DNA of 21,692 bases, taken from contig JAVBJV010000055.1 of the NCBI GenBank assembly GCA_031546815.1, positions 1-21,692 of the forward strand. Direction: 5' to 3'. The position numbers and the translations under genes were made by a program. This DNA comes from JAVBJV01 sp031546815. GTDB taxonomy: Bacteria > Pseudomonadota > Alphaproteobacteria > Acetobacterales > Acetobacteraceae. How positions within the stretch are numbered: position 1 is the first letter of the stretch; every line of letters begins with the position of its first letter. Shown here piece by piece: positions 6,963 to 14,281 of this stretch. Under the pieces are notes generated by a model. The model searched no databases. It worked only from the letters and a program-made list of their open reading frames with translations, and was not told the origin of the DNA.

Positions 6963-6993
6963 GTCGCGCCCCCTCCTGTTGCTTCAGCCTAGA

Positions 6994-7013
6994 ACATTCC
7001 GATTACGGAATGT
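6994..7013. repeat. Perfect palindrome between tlyA and murI
   Basis: ACATTCCG (6994-7001) and CGGAATGT (7006-7013) are exact reverse complements around a four-base ATTA centre. It lies 8 bases past the tlyA stop and 31 bases before the murI ATG. On the minus strand it would form an 8-bp hairpin with a tetraloop followed by TTCT, a weak intrinsic terminator. The symmetry would also suit an operator for murI. I cannot choose between the two. Confidence 0.5.
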
Positions 7014-7021
7014 GAGGGATA

Positions 7022-7759
7022 TCAGACGCGTTCAGCCGCGATCAGGAATTCCTTGTTGCCTTCCGGCCCTGTCAGCGGGCTGAGAACGACCCCCAGCACG
7101 CGCCAGCCGGGCAAGCCCGCCCACCAGGTCTCGATCTTGCGGCAGACTGATGCGTGCACGTGCGAGTCGCGCACCACGCCGCCCTTGCCGACCTGCTCGG
7201 GCCCGGCCTCGAACTGCGGCTTGATCAGCGCCACGGCCCAGGCGCCCGGTTTGCAGAATTTCAGCGGCTCGGGCAGCAGCGTCATCAGCCCGATGAACGA
7301 TGCATCGCACACCAGCGCCTCGATATCGTCCGGCACCTGTTCGCGCGTCAGGAAGCGGGCATTGGTGCGTTCGTGCACGATCACCCGATCATCGCTGCGC
7401 AGTTTCCAGGCCAGCTGCCCGTGCCCGACATCGACCGCATGCACCTTCGCCGCGCCATGATGCAGCAGCACGTCGGTGAACCCACCCGTCGACGCGCCCA
7501 CATCCATGCAGACGCGTCCCTTGGCGGACAGGCCGAAATGCCGGATCGCGTGGTCCAGCTTCACCCCGCCACGGCTGACCCAGGGATGGTCCTGCCCGCG
7601 CACGGATAACGGTTGGTCGTCCTTGATCTGGTCGCCCGCTTTCGCCACGCGCGCATCGCCCGAGAACACCAGCCCCGCCATGATCAGCGCCTGCGCCTTG
7701 GCGCGGCTTTCCACCAGCCCACGCGCCACCAGCAGCAGGTCAGCCCGTTGCTTTGTCAC
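7022..7759 (-). CDS. tlyA: TlyA-family rRNA 2'-O-ribose methyltransferase
   Basis: This cytosolic SAM-dependent enzyme methylates ribose of rRNA cytidines. It has 245 residues, normal for the family. An S4 RNA-binding domain (KQRADLLLVARGLVESRAKA, residues 3-22) comes first. The Rossmann methyltransferase domain follows, with the lead-in SRGGVKLDHA (62-71), motif I DVGASTGGFTDVLL (86-99), the CDASFIGL segment (151-158) and the IKPQFE catalytic loop (179-184). The start is GTG at 7759 and shares GTGA with the dxs stop, a four-base overlap pointing to coupled translation. It is the last gene of the HDAC/xseB/ispA/dxs/tlyA operon. The modified positions in this organism are not known, and some family members also act as hemolysins or virulence factors. 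Confidence 0.92.
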   Translation of the reverse strand: MTKQRADLLLVARGLVESRAKAQALIMAGLVFSGDARVAKAGDQIKDDQPLSVRGQDHPWVSRGGVKLDHAIRHFGLSAKGRVCMDVGASTGGFTDVLLHHGAAKVHAVDVGHGQLAWKLRSDDRVIVHERTNARFLTREQVPDDIEALVCDASFIGLMTLLPEPLKFCKPGAWAVALIKPQFEAGPEQVGKGGVVRDSHVHASVCRKIETWWAGLPGWRVLGVVLSPLTGPEGNKEFLIAAERV

Positions 7760-9666
7760 GCCGAGGCCGCCCCAGCCCGCGCACCCAGTGCAGCAACGGC
7801 CACCGCCACAATATCCTTCACACCCAGCCCCGCATCAAGGATCTGGGTCTTCGGCGCATCGTGTTCCTGGAACCGGTCGGGCAGCGTCATCGGCCGGATC
7901 CTCAGCCCGTGGTCGAGCAGACCTTTCCACGCCAGATGCTGCACCACGAACGATCCAAATCCGCCGACGGAACCCTCTTCAATCGTGATCAGCACGTCGT
8001 GCGTGCGGGCCAGACGTTCGACCAGTTCTTCATCCAGCGGCTTGGCAAAACGCGCATCGGCCACCGTGGTGGTGTAGCCGTTCGCTGCCAGTTCGTCCGC
8101 CGCTTTCATCGCATCGGCCAGACGGGTGCCATAGGACAGGATCGCCACATGCTTGCCCTCGCGCAGCACGCGGCCCTTGCCGATCGGCAGCACCTCGCCC
8201 TTGGCGGGCAGCGCTATACCGGTGCCTTCGCCGCGCGGGTAACGCACCGCCGATGGCCGGTCGTTGATCTGCGCGGCAGTGGCCACCATGTGTACCAGCT
8301 CGGCCTCGTCGGACGGAGCCATCAGCACGAAATTCGGCAGCACACCAAGATAGGCAATATCAAACGCGCCTGCATGAGTCGCGCCATCGGCACCGACCAG
8401 ACCGGCGCGGTCCATCATGAAGCGCACTGGCAGCGACTGGATCGCCACATCGTGCACCACCTGGTCGTAGCCGCGTTGCAGGAAGGTGGAATAGATCGTG
8501 CAGAACGGCTTGATCCCTTCGGTCGCCATCCCGGCGGCAAACGTCACCGCATGCTGTTCGGCGATGCCGACATCGAAGCAGCGTTCGGGGAATTTTGCCG
8601 CGAACCGGTCCAGCCCGGTGCCTGCGGGCATGGCGGCATTGATCGCCACGATGGCTTTGTCCGCCGTGGCTTCGGCGATCAGCGCATCGGCAAACACGCG
8701 TGTGTAAGTGGGCGGACCGGGTGGCGCCTTGGCCTGCTCGCCGGTCACCACGTTGAACTTCGCCACACCATGATATTTGTCGGGCGACGCTTCGGCCGGG
8801 CCGTAACCCTTGCCCTTCTGCGTCACCACATGCAGCAGGATCGGACCGCGATCTTCTGCGTCGCGCACATTGCGCAGCACCGGCAGAAGATGGTCCAGAT
8901 TATGCCCGTCGATCGGCCCGACGTAATAGAAGCCCAGCTCCTCGAACAGCGTGCCACCGGTCAGGAAACTGCGGGCGAATTCTTCCGCGCGCCGCGCCGT
9001 GCGTTCCATGCGGGCCGGAAAACGCCGCGCCACTTTCGCCGCCACTTCACGCAGGCTGAGTAACGGCCGCGACGACACCATGCGCGACAGATACGCGCTC
9101 ATCGCGCCGACCGGCGGCGCGATCGACATGTCGTTGTCGTTCAGAATCACGATCAGCCGCGACTTCATCGCGCCCGCGTTGTTCATGGCCTCGTACGCCA
9201 TGCCCGCGCTCATCGATCCATCGCCGATCACCGCGATGACGTTGCGATCCTCGCCCTTCAGATCGCGCGCCACCGCCATGCCAAGCCCGGCCGAGATCGA
9301 CGTGGACGAATGCCCGGCGCCGAACGGATCGTATTCGCTCTCGGCGCGACGCACGAAGCCCGCCAGCCCGCCCGGCTGACGCAGCGTGCGGATGCGGTCG
9401 CGCCGCCCGGTCAGGATCTTGTGCGGATAGGCCTGATGCCCGACATCCCACAGCAGTCGGTCGTGCGGCGTATCGAACACCGCATGCAGCGCCACGGTCA
9501 GTTCCACCACACCCAACGCCGAGCCCAGATGCCCGCCAGTGACCGACACCGTGTCGATGGTTTCGGCGCGTACATCGTCGGCCAGTTCGCGCAGCTGCTC
9601 GCCCGAGAAATTGCGCATATCCGCCGGGGTGCGCACACGATCCAGCATGGGGGTTCTGGGAGCCAT
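7756..9666 (-). CDS. dxs: 1-deoxy-D-xylulose-5-phosphate synthase
   Basis: Dxs condenses pyruvate and glyceraldehyde-3-phosphate with thiamine diphosphate and commits carbon to the MEP isoprenoid pathway. From the ATG at 9666 it has 636 residues, the usual size. Transketolase-type signatures are clear: TGGHLGSALGVVELTVALH with the catalytic-site His46, the GAGHSSTSISAGLG segment (116-129), the diphosphate/Mg motif GDGSMSAGMAYEAMNNAG (148-165) with its distal Asn in the NDNDMS strand, and the pyrimidine domain with DVGIAEQHAVTFAAGMA. A TTG one codon earlier is in frame, but the ATG forms a TGATG junction with the ispA stop, a one-base overlap typical of coupled genes. Its stop overlaps tlyA by four bases. 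Being next to ispA puts the entry and elongation steps of isoprenoid synthesis in one transcript. Confidence 0.96.
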   Translation of the reverse strand: MAPRTPMLDRVRTPADMRNFSGEQLRELADDVRAETIDTVSVTGGHLGSALGVVELTVALHAVFDTPHDRLLWDVGHQAYPHKILTGRRDRIRTLRQPGGLAGFVRRAESEYDPFGAGHSSTSISAGLGMAVARDLKGEDRNVIAVIGDGSMSAGMAYEAMNNAGAMKSRLIVILNDNDMSIAPPVGAMSAYLSRMVSSRPLLSLREVAAKVARRFPARMERTARRAEEFARSFLTGGTLFEELGFYYVGPIDGHNLDHLLPVLRNVRDAEDRGPILLHVVTQKGKGYGPAEASPDKYHGVAKFNVVTGEQAKAPPGPPTYTRVFADALIAEATADKAIVAINAAMPAGTGLDRFAAKFPERCFDVGIAEQHAVTFAAGMATEGIKPFCTIYSTFLQRGYDQVVHDVAIQSLPVRFMMDRAGLVGADGATHAGAFDIAYLGVLPNFVLMAPSDEAELVHMVATAAQINDRPSAVRYPRGEGTGIALPAKGEVLPIGKGRVLREGKHVAILSYGTRLADAMKAADELAANGYTTTVADARFAKPLDEELVERLARTHDVLITIEEGSVGGFGSFVVQHLAWKGLLDHGLRIRPMTLPDRFQEHDAPKTQILDAGLGVKDIVAVAVAALGARAGAASA

Positions 9667-10562
9667 CAACTACGCCTTGTCACCACATAGGACGCCAACG
9701 CGGCCAGTCCGGCCGCCCGCGCGCCAAATGAATCGAGATGCTGCGCCGCCTGTGCCGCCAGTTGCTCGGCCTGCGCACGCGCGCGTTCCAGCCCCAGCAC
9801 GGCAACCATCGTCGCTTTGCCCGCCGCCTGATCCTTGCCGACGGTCTTGCCGATCTCGGCCTCGGTTCCTTCGGCGTCCAGCAGGTCGTCGACGATCTGG
9901 AACGCAGCGCCCAGATCGCGGCCATAGAACACCAGCTTTTCACGCTCGTGCTGCGAGGCACGGCCAAGAATGGCCCCGGCTTCGCAGCTGAACTGGATCA
10001 GCCGGCCGGTCTTCATGGCCTGCAAACGCACGATTTCAGTCGCGGGGAATTCATGTTCCTCGCTCAGCATGTCGAGCATCTGTCCGCCCGCCATACCCTT
10101 GGCCCCCACCGCCGCACCCAGCGCGCAGACCAGATTGGCGCGCACATGCGCATCGCCGTGCGTGTCGGGTTCGGCCAGAATCTCGAACGCGCGGGCCTGC
10201 AACGCGTCACCGGCCAGAATTGCGGTGGCCTCGTCGAACGCCTTGTGTGTGCTGGGCTTACCGCGCCGCATATCATCGTTGTCCATCGCGGGCAGATCGT
10301 CGTGCACCAGCGAATAGGCGTGCAGCATCTCGACCGACGCCCCCACGCGTGCCGCGCAGGTGGGCGAGACCGCGAACATCTGCGCCGTTTCCAGCACCAG
10401 AAACCCGCGCATCCGCTTGCCGCCACCCAGACACGCATAACGCATCGCCTGTGCCAGTCGCGCCTCGGCCCCATCGGGGACCGGCAACAGCGCATCCATG
10501 GCTTCCTCGACCGACGATGCAGCGTCGGCCATCATCGCATTCAGATCGACAGCCATCGTCAT
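9666..10562 (-). CDS. ispA: Short-chain polyprenyl (farnesyl) diphosphate synthase
   Basis: This enzyme elongates DMAPP with IPP to C15 and possibly C20 prenyl diphosphates. It has 298 residues. The first aspartate-rich motif DDLPAMDND starts at Asp88 and the second, VDDLLD, at Asp225. GGGKRMRG (47-54) is the IPP-binding lysine/arginine loop. The four-residue spacing in the first motif and Tyr83 five residues before it are features of bacterial farnesyl diphosphate synthases, although chain length cannot be settled by eye. The ATG at 10562 overlaps the xseB stop as ATGA. An in-frame ATG two codons later is an alternative start. Translation runs into dxs through a TGATG junction. Confidence 0.93.
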   Translation of the reverse strand: MTMAVDLNAMMADAASSVEEAMDALLPVPDGAEARLAQAMRYACLGGGKRMRGFLVLETAQMFAVSPTCAARVGASVEMLHAYSLVHDDLPAMDNDDMRRGKPSTHKAFDEATAILAGDALQARAFEILAEPDTHGDAHVRANLVCALGAAVGAKGMAGGQMLDMLSEEHEFPATEIVRLQAMKTGRLIQFSCEAGAILGRASQHEREKLVFYGRDLGAAFQIVDDLLDAEGTEAEIGKTVGKDQAAGKATMVAVLGLERARAQAEQLAAQAAQHLDSFGARAAGLAALASYVVTRRS

Positions 10563-10813
10563 TCCGCCATCGGACGCAGGCCGAGCGCACCATCGGCGCG
10601 TTCAACAATCGCCTGCACCTTGGCTTCGGCTTCGGCCAGCTTCGCCTCGCAATGGCGGCGCAGCGCGGCACCGCGTTCATACGCAGCGATCGCATCCTCG
10701 AGCCGCCCCTGCCCCTGTTCCAGTTGCCGAACGATGGTCTCGAGTTCTTTCAGCGCCTCTTCGAACCCCAAAGAGGCGACGTCCGGGGGAAGGCTGCGCG
10801 ATGTATCCGACAT
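10559..10813 (-). CDS. xseB: Exodeoxyribonuclease VII small subunit
   Basis: XseB is the small, helical subunit that wraps around XseA in the nuclease degrading single-stranded DNA to oligonucleotides. The 84-residue length and the signature SLGFEEALKELETIVRQLE followed by LEDAIAAYERGAALRRHCE are diagnostic of the family. The ATG at 10813 has GGAG 7 bases upstream. Its stop overlaps ispA by four bases. xseB next to ispA and dxs is a recurrent bacterial gene order. No xseA is in the window. Confidence 0.95.
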   Translation of the reverse strand: MSDTSRSLPPDVASLGFEEALKELETIVRQLEQGQGRLEDAIAAYERGAALRRHCEAKLAEAEAKVQAIVERADGALGLRPMAE

Positions 10814-10850
10814 TCGGTTCTCCAGCGTTGTGGAGCCGTATGCCCCAGCT

Positions 10851-11783
10851 TCAAGCCCGCATCAACGCCCGGACATGAGCCGAAACCCCCTCGCGCAATG
10901 CATCGAGATCATACCCGCCTTCCAGCACCGATACCACCCGGCCCTTGAAGCGACGCTCGGCCAGGTCCATCAACTGTTCGGTCAGCCAGGCGAAATCGGC
11001 GGGCTCCACCCGCAATTGCGCCTGCGGGTCGCGTTTGTCGGCATCGAACCCGGCCGAGATGACCAGAAGGTCGGGGGCGAAACGTTCCAGCGCCGGTAAT
11101 ACCTGCCCGCTCCAGGCAGCGCGGAAGGCGGCACTGCCCGAACCGGGGTCCAGCAGCACATTCACCACATTTTCGGCCACGCCGTGTTCCTCGGCCAGAC
11201 CGGTGCCGGGGTAGCACGGGAACTGGTGGGTCGAGGCGTAGAACAGGTCCGGGTCATCCGCCATCAGGTGCTGGGTGCCGTTGCCGTGATGCACGTCGAA
11301 GTCCACCACCGCGATGCGTTGCAGCCCCCAGCGGGCGCGGGCGTGCTGGGCGGCGACGACGGCGTTGTTGAACAGGCAGAACCCCATCGCCTCGGCCGGT
11401 TCGGCGTGATGACCCGGCGGGCGGACGGCGCAGAACGCGGCGCGCGCCCAGCCCTCCATCACCGCGTCCACCGCGGCGATCCCAGCCCCCGCCGCATACA
11501 GCGCCGCCGTGACCGACCCGTGCGAGATGCGGGTGTCGCCGTCGATCTGGATGAAGTCGCCTTCCTCGGGCCGCAGCGACAGGATCTTGTCCACGTAGTT
11601 GCGCGGGTGTGCGCGAGACAGCTGTTCGACTGTTGCCTCGGGCGCTTCCTCGCGCAGCAGGGGCACGAAGTTCGGGTGCTCCAGCGCGCGCCACACGGTG
11701 CGCAGCCGGTCGGGATTTTCTGGGTGCGCGATGCCGGTGTCATGATCCAGGCAGGCGCGATGCGTGAAATAGGCAACCGACAT
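10851..11783 (-). CDS. Histone deacetylase-like amidohydrolase (class II type)
   Basis: This 310-aa zinc-dependent deacetylase belongs to the bacterial HDAC/acetoin-utilisation/polyamine-amidohydrolase superfamily. All catalytic parts can be seen: HPENPDRL near the N-terminus (20-27), the His pair in RPPGHHAE (His125, His126), zinc ligands Asp163 and His165 in DFDVHHGNGT and Asp247 in SAGFDAD, and the transition-state Tyr291 in EGGYD. The ATG at 11783 follows a GGGGGA ribosome binding site and a perfect TATAAT, so this is probably the first gene of the operon with xseB (37 bases downstream), ispA, dxs and tlyA. Substrates of bacterial members include acetylpolyamines and acetyl-lysine proteins, and this one's substrate is unknown. 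Bacteria lack histones, so the name describes homology only. Confidence 0.9.
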   Translation of the reverse strand: MSVAYFTHRACLDHDTGIAHPENPDRLRTVWRALEHPNFVPLLREEAPEATVEQLSRAHPRNYVDKILSLRPEEGDFIQIDGDTRISHGSVTAALYAAGAGIAAVDAVMEGWARAAFCAVRPPGHHAEPAEAMGFCLFNNAVVAAQHARARWGLQRIAVVDFDVHHGNGTQHLMADDPDLFYASTHQFPCYPGTGLAEEHGVAENVVNVLLDPGSGSAAFRAAWSGQVLPALERFAPDLLVISAGFDADKRDPQAQLRVEPADFAWLTEQLMDLAERRFKGRVVSVLEGGYDLDALREGVSAHVRALMRA

Positions 11784-11803
11784 AATTTCCCCCGCTTTAT
11801 TTT

Positions 11804-11832
11804 ATTATATCGGGTAGTCCAGCCCAATCACA
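11804..11832 (-). promoter_or_regulatory. Promoter of the HDAC-xseB-ispA-dxs-tlyA operon
   Basis: TATAAT (minus strand, 11809-11804) is a perfect -10 box 20 bases before the ATG at 11783, and GGGGG of the ribosome binding site lies between them. The -35 region at 17 bases spacing reads TGTGAT (11832-11827), a poor match. The box lies in the 58-base gap after the TusA-like gene on the same strand, so the operon need not depend on read-through. Confidence 0.5.
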
Positions 11833-11841
11833 GCGCGGCGT

Positions 11842-12096
11842 CTAGTCCTCGCGCGGGGCAGGGTCCGTCGCACGACGACGGATACGGAAGCGGAACACTC
11901 CGCTCTCCTCGCTCCAGGCCAGCAGGGCGTGGCCGGTCTCGCGGCAGAACGCCTGAAAATCCTTCACCGAGGCAGCGTCCGTCGCCAGCACCACCAACCG
12001 GTCGCCCGGCTGCATGCGCTTCAGTTCACGGTTCGCCCGCAAGACGGGCAGCGGGCAGGTCATGCCCTTCACATCGAGTTCGGTATCGCTCATCAT
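11842..12096 (-). CDS. TusA/SirA-like sulfur carrier protein
   Basis: This 84-aa protein of the TusA superfamily has a two-layer alpha/beta sulfur-carrier fold, used for tRNA thiolation, molybdenum cofactor or sulfur-oxidation chemistry. The defining CPxP motif is in the segment ELDVKGMTCPLPVLRANREL, with the sulfur-carrying Cys at residue 14 from the first ATG. Typical downstream elements are L-x-V-L-A-T-D-A-A-S-V-K-D followed by an F-C-R-E-T-G-H helix. The second cysteine (in FCRETGH) is common in family members. Two ATGs in tandem at 12096 and 12093 make the exact start ambiguous. The C-terminal tail is basic then acidic. It is divergent from mak by 59 bases. Which sulfur pathway it serves cannot be told here. 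Confidence 0.88.
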   Translation of the reverse strand: MMSDTELDVKGMTCPLPVLRANRELKRMQPGDRLVVLATDAASVKDFQAFCRETGHALLAWSEESGVFRFRIRRRATDPAPRED

Positions 12097-12121
12097 TGCA
12101 TTATCCGTTGCCGGACGTCAC

Positions 12122-12149
12122 TTGAGCAAGCGGGACAACAGGCTAAATT
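12122..12149 (+). promoter_or_regulatory. mak promoter placing transcription start at the ATG
   Basis: TTGAGC (12122-12127), a 16-base spacer and TAAATT (12144-12149) resemble a vegetative promoter. Six bases later the mak ATG begins at 12156, so the expected transcription start coincides with the start codon. No Shine-Dalgarno sequence precedes the ATG. Leaderless expression is inferred from this spacing. Confidence 0.5.
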
Positions 12150-12155
12150 ATCGCC

Positions 12156-12995
12156 ATGAACAAGCATCGCATCGGCATCGACCTCGGCGGCACCAAGACC
12201 GAGGCCATTCTGCTCGACCCCACCGGCGCGGTGCGTTACCGCCAGCGTGTGCCGACGCTGCAGAATTACGACTCCATCGTCACCTGCATCGCCACGCTGG
12301 TGCAGGCGGCGGAAGCGGGGCTGGACGCACCCGCCAGCGTTGGGGTGGGCATTCCCGGCTGCATCAGCCTGGCCAGCGGACTGGTAAAGGGCGCCAACAC
12401 GCAATGTCTGAACGGACGCGCGCTGGACCGCGACCTGAGCACCGCGCTGGGGCGCGAGGTGCGGGTCGCCAACGATGCGAACTGCTTCGCGCTGTCCGAA
12501 GCATCGGACGGGGCGGGCGCGGGCAAGCGCGTGGTGTTCGGAGTGATCCTCGGCACCGGATGCGGCGGCGGAGTGGTGGTGGATGGGCGCATTCTGCCCG
12601 GCCTGCACAGCATCGGCGGCGAGTGGGGCCACAACCCGCTGCCCTGGCCGCGCGCCGAATGGGGCGAAGTGCCGGGGCCGCGTTGCTGGTGCGGTCGGCA
12701 TGGCTGCATGGAGACCTGGGTTGCCGGGCCGGCGCTGGCGGCCGACACATCGTCTGCCGCCCGGGAACGCCACGCAGACCGGCTGGCACGCGGCCTGGCC
12801 AGCGTCATCAATCTGCTGGACCCGGACGCGATTGTGCTGGGCGGCGGAGTGTCGAACATGGAGCACCTCTACACCGAGATCCCCGCCCTGCTGGCGCGTT
12901 ACGTGTTCAGCGACGTGGTGCACACGCCGGTGCTGCGCGCACAGCACGGCGACAGTTCCGGGGTACGCGGTGCGGCGTGGCTGTGGCCCGCCTGA
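12156..12995 (+). CDS. mak: ROK-family fructokinase (Mak type)
   Basis: This cytosolic sugar kinase phosphorylates fructose (and often other hexoses) with ATP. It resembles E. coli Mak closely along its length. The phosphate loop IDLGGTKTEAILLD (8-21), the catalytic-base region VANDANCFALSEA (Asp107), GTGCGGGV (134-140) and the zinc site made of His159 in GEWGHNPLPW plus Cys177, Cys179 and Cys184 in RCWCGRHGC are all present. The C-terminus HGDSSGVRGAAWLWP is nearly the same as in Mak. At 279 residues it is about 20 shorter than E. coli Mak; the loss falls near residues 193-207, after the zinc motif. dinB follows 18 bases downstream, possibly cotranscribed. A glucose or N-acetylglucosamine preference cannot be excluded, as ROK specificities overlap. 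Confidence 0.88.
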   Translation: MNKHRIGIDLGGTKTEAILLDPTGAVRYRQRVPTLQNYDSIVTCIATLVQAAEAGLDAPASVGVGIPGCISLASGLVKGANTQCLNGRALDRDLSTALGREVRVANDANCFALSEASDGAGAGKRVVFGVILGTGCGGGVVVDGRILPGLHSIGGEWGHNPLPWPRAEWGEVPGPRCWCGRHGCMETWVAGPALAADTSSAARERHADRLARGLASVINLLDPDAIVLGGGVSNMEHLYTEIPALLARYVFSDVVHTPVLRAQHGDSSGVRGAAWLWPA

Positions 12996-13013
12996 TCGGG
13001 TAATCTGCCCGGT

Positions 13014-14264
13014 ATGGACATTCTCTGCCGCGATTGCTGCACGGCGCTGAAGGCGGACAGCGCTATCTGTCCGCATTGCGGCTCGCACCGGCTGTTGCGG
13101 CACGAGGAACTGTTCCGTCTGCACATCGCGCATGTCGATGCCGATGCGTTCTTCGCCAGCGTGGAAAAACGCGACAATCCGGATCTGGCCGACAAGCCGG
13201 TGATTGTCGGCGGCGGGCATCGTGGTGTGGTCAGCACGTGCTGTTACATCGCGCGGATATCGGGCGTGCGATCCGCCATGCCGATGTTCAAGGCGCAGAA
13301 GCTGTGCCCGGACGCCGTGGTCATCAAACCCGATCTGGCGAAATACGCACACGAAGGCCGCCAGATCCGCATGCTGATGCAAACCATGACGCCGCTGGTA
13401 CAGCCGATGTCGATCGACGAGGCAGTGATGGACCTGTCGGGCACCGAGGCACTGCACAATGCGCCCCCCGCCGTAGTGCTGGCGCGTTTCGCGCTGGCGG
13501 TCGAGCGCGAGATCGGCGTGACGGTTTCCATCGGGCTGGCACCAAACCGGCTGCTCGCCAAGATCGCGGTGGAGCGCAACAAGCCGCGCGGGTTCGCGGT
13601 GATCGGCGCGGCGGAGGCTGCTGCGTTACTGGCACCGGAACGGGTCTCGCTGCTGCCGGGCGTCGGGCCGGCGCTGACAGCGAAGCTGGAGCGGCACGGC
13701 ATCACGCGGTTGGGGCAGTTACAGGCGATGGACCTGCGCAGCGCGATGCAGTTGCTGGGCGACGATGCCGCCACACTTCTGGGGCGTGCGCGTGGCCAGG
13801 ACACCCGCCCCGTTACGCCGGAACGCGAGACAAAATCGATCTCGGCCGAGACCACCTTCGATACCGACATTTCCGACCGCGTTGAGCTGGAACGTCACCT
13901 GTGGCGCATGTCGGAAAAGCTGGCATCGCGGTTATATGCGGAGGGTTTTGCCGCAGCGGGCATCGTGCTGAAACTGAAGACCGCCGACTTCACCCAGCGC
14001 ACCCGTAACCGCCGCCTGCCCGATCCCTCGCGCCTGCCGGATGTTCTCTTCGACGCCGCGCGCGAGATGCTGGCCAAGGAAGCGACCGGAACGCGCTTCC
14101 GGCTGATCGGCATCGGCGCGCAACCCCTGGCCGATGCGGCGGATGCCGATCGCGGCAATCTGGCCGACCCCGATGCACCAAAGCGCGCGAAGACGCAGGA
14201 CGCGCTGAATGCACTGCGGGCGAAATTCGGGACGCGAATTATCGGGAAAGGGCGCGGGCTGTAG
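13014..14264 (+). CDS. dinB: DNA polymerase IV (Y family) with N-terminal zinc ribbon
   Basis: This error-prone translesion DNA polymerase has 416 residues. The first 25 residues form a likely zinc ribbon, with Cys5, Cys8, Cys19 and Cys22 in two C-x2-C pairs. This element is absent from E. coli DinB but occurs in some alphaproteobacterial DinBs. The catalytic core follows: HVDADAFFASVE with metal ligand Asp42 and steric-gate Phe47, the finger segment STCCYIARISGVRSAMPMFKA, and SIDEAVMDLSG with Asp135 and Glu136. The thumb has LLPGVGPALTAKLERHGI, and the little-finger domain comes last. The ATG at 13014 is required to include the ribbon. No alphaproteobacterial LexA box (GTTC-N7-GTTC) was seen upstream, and transcription from the mak promoter is likely. 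The stop codon lies in the loop of a hairpin. Confidence 0.93.
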   Translation: MDILCRDCCTALKADSAICPHCGSHRLLRHEELFRLHIAHVDADAFFASVEKRDNPDLADKPVIVGGGHRGVVSTCCYIARISGVRSAMPMFKAQKLCPDAVVIKPDLAKYAHEGRQIRMLMQTMTPLVQPMSIDEAVMDLSGTEALHNAPPAVVLARFALAVEREIGVTVSIGLAPNRLLAKIAVERNKPRGFAVIGAAEAAALLAPERVSLLPGVGPALTAKLERHGITRLGQLQAMDLRSAMQLLGDDAATLLGRARGQDTRPVTPERETKSISAETTFDTDISDRVELERHLWRMSEKLASRLYAEGFAAAGIVLKLKTADFTQRTRNRRLPDPSRLPDVLFDAAREMLAKEATGTRFRLIGIGAQPLADAADADRGNLADPDAPKRAKTQDALNALRAKFGTRIIGKGRGL

Positions 14265-14275
14265 CAACCCGCGCC
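14251..14275. terminator. GC hairpin over the dinB stop codon
   Basis: GGCGCGGG (14251-14258) pairs perfectly with CCCGCGCC (14268-14275) around a nine-base loop that contains the dinB TAG. It lies exactly between dinB and a convergent gene ending at 14282. There is no long T run on either side, so it would be a weak intrinsic terminator, or a 3'-end stabiliser for both transcripts. Confidence 0.45.
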
Positions 14276-14281
14276 AATCCT

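Noticed and set aside
7753..11099. Long plus-strand frames opposite dxs, ispA, xseB and the HDAC-like gene
   Set aside because: They mirror well-recognised enzymes, have biased composition, and lack start signals. GC-rich DNA keeps such antisense frames open.
12093..13457. 454-codon minus-strand frame opposite mak and dinB
   Set aside because: It is antisense to two genes with complete catalytic motifs. Low-complexity Arg/Gln/His composition shows it is a shadow.
13865..13885. LexA/SOS control inside or before dinB
   Set aside because: I looked for GTTC-N7-GTTC in the mak-dinB gap and early dinB and found none.
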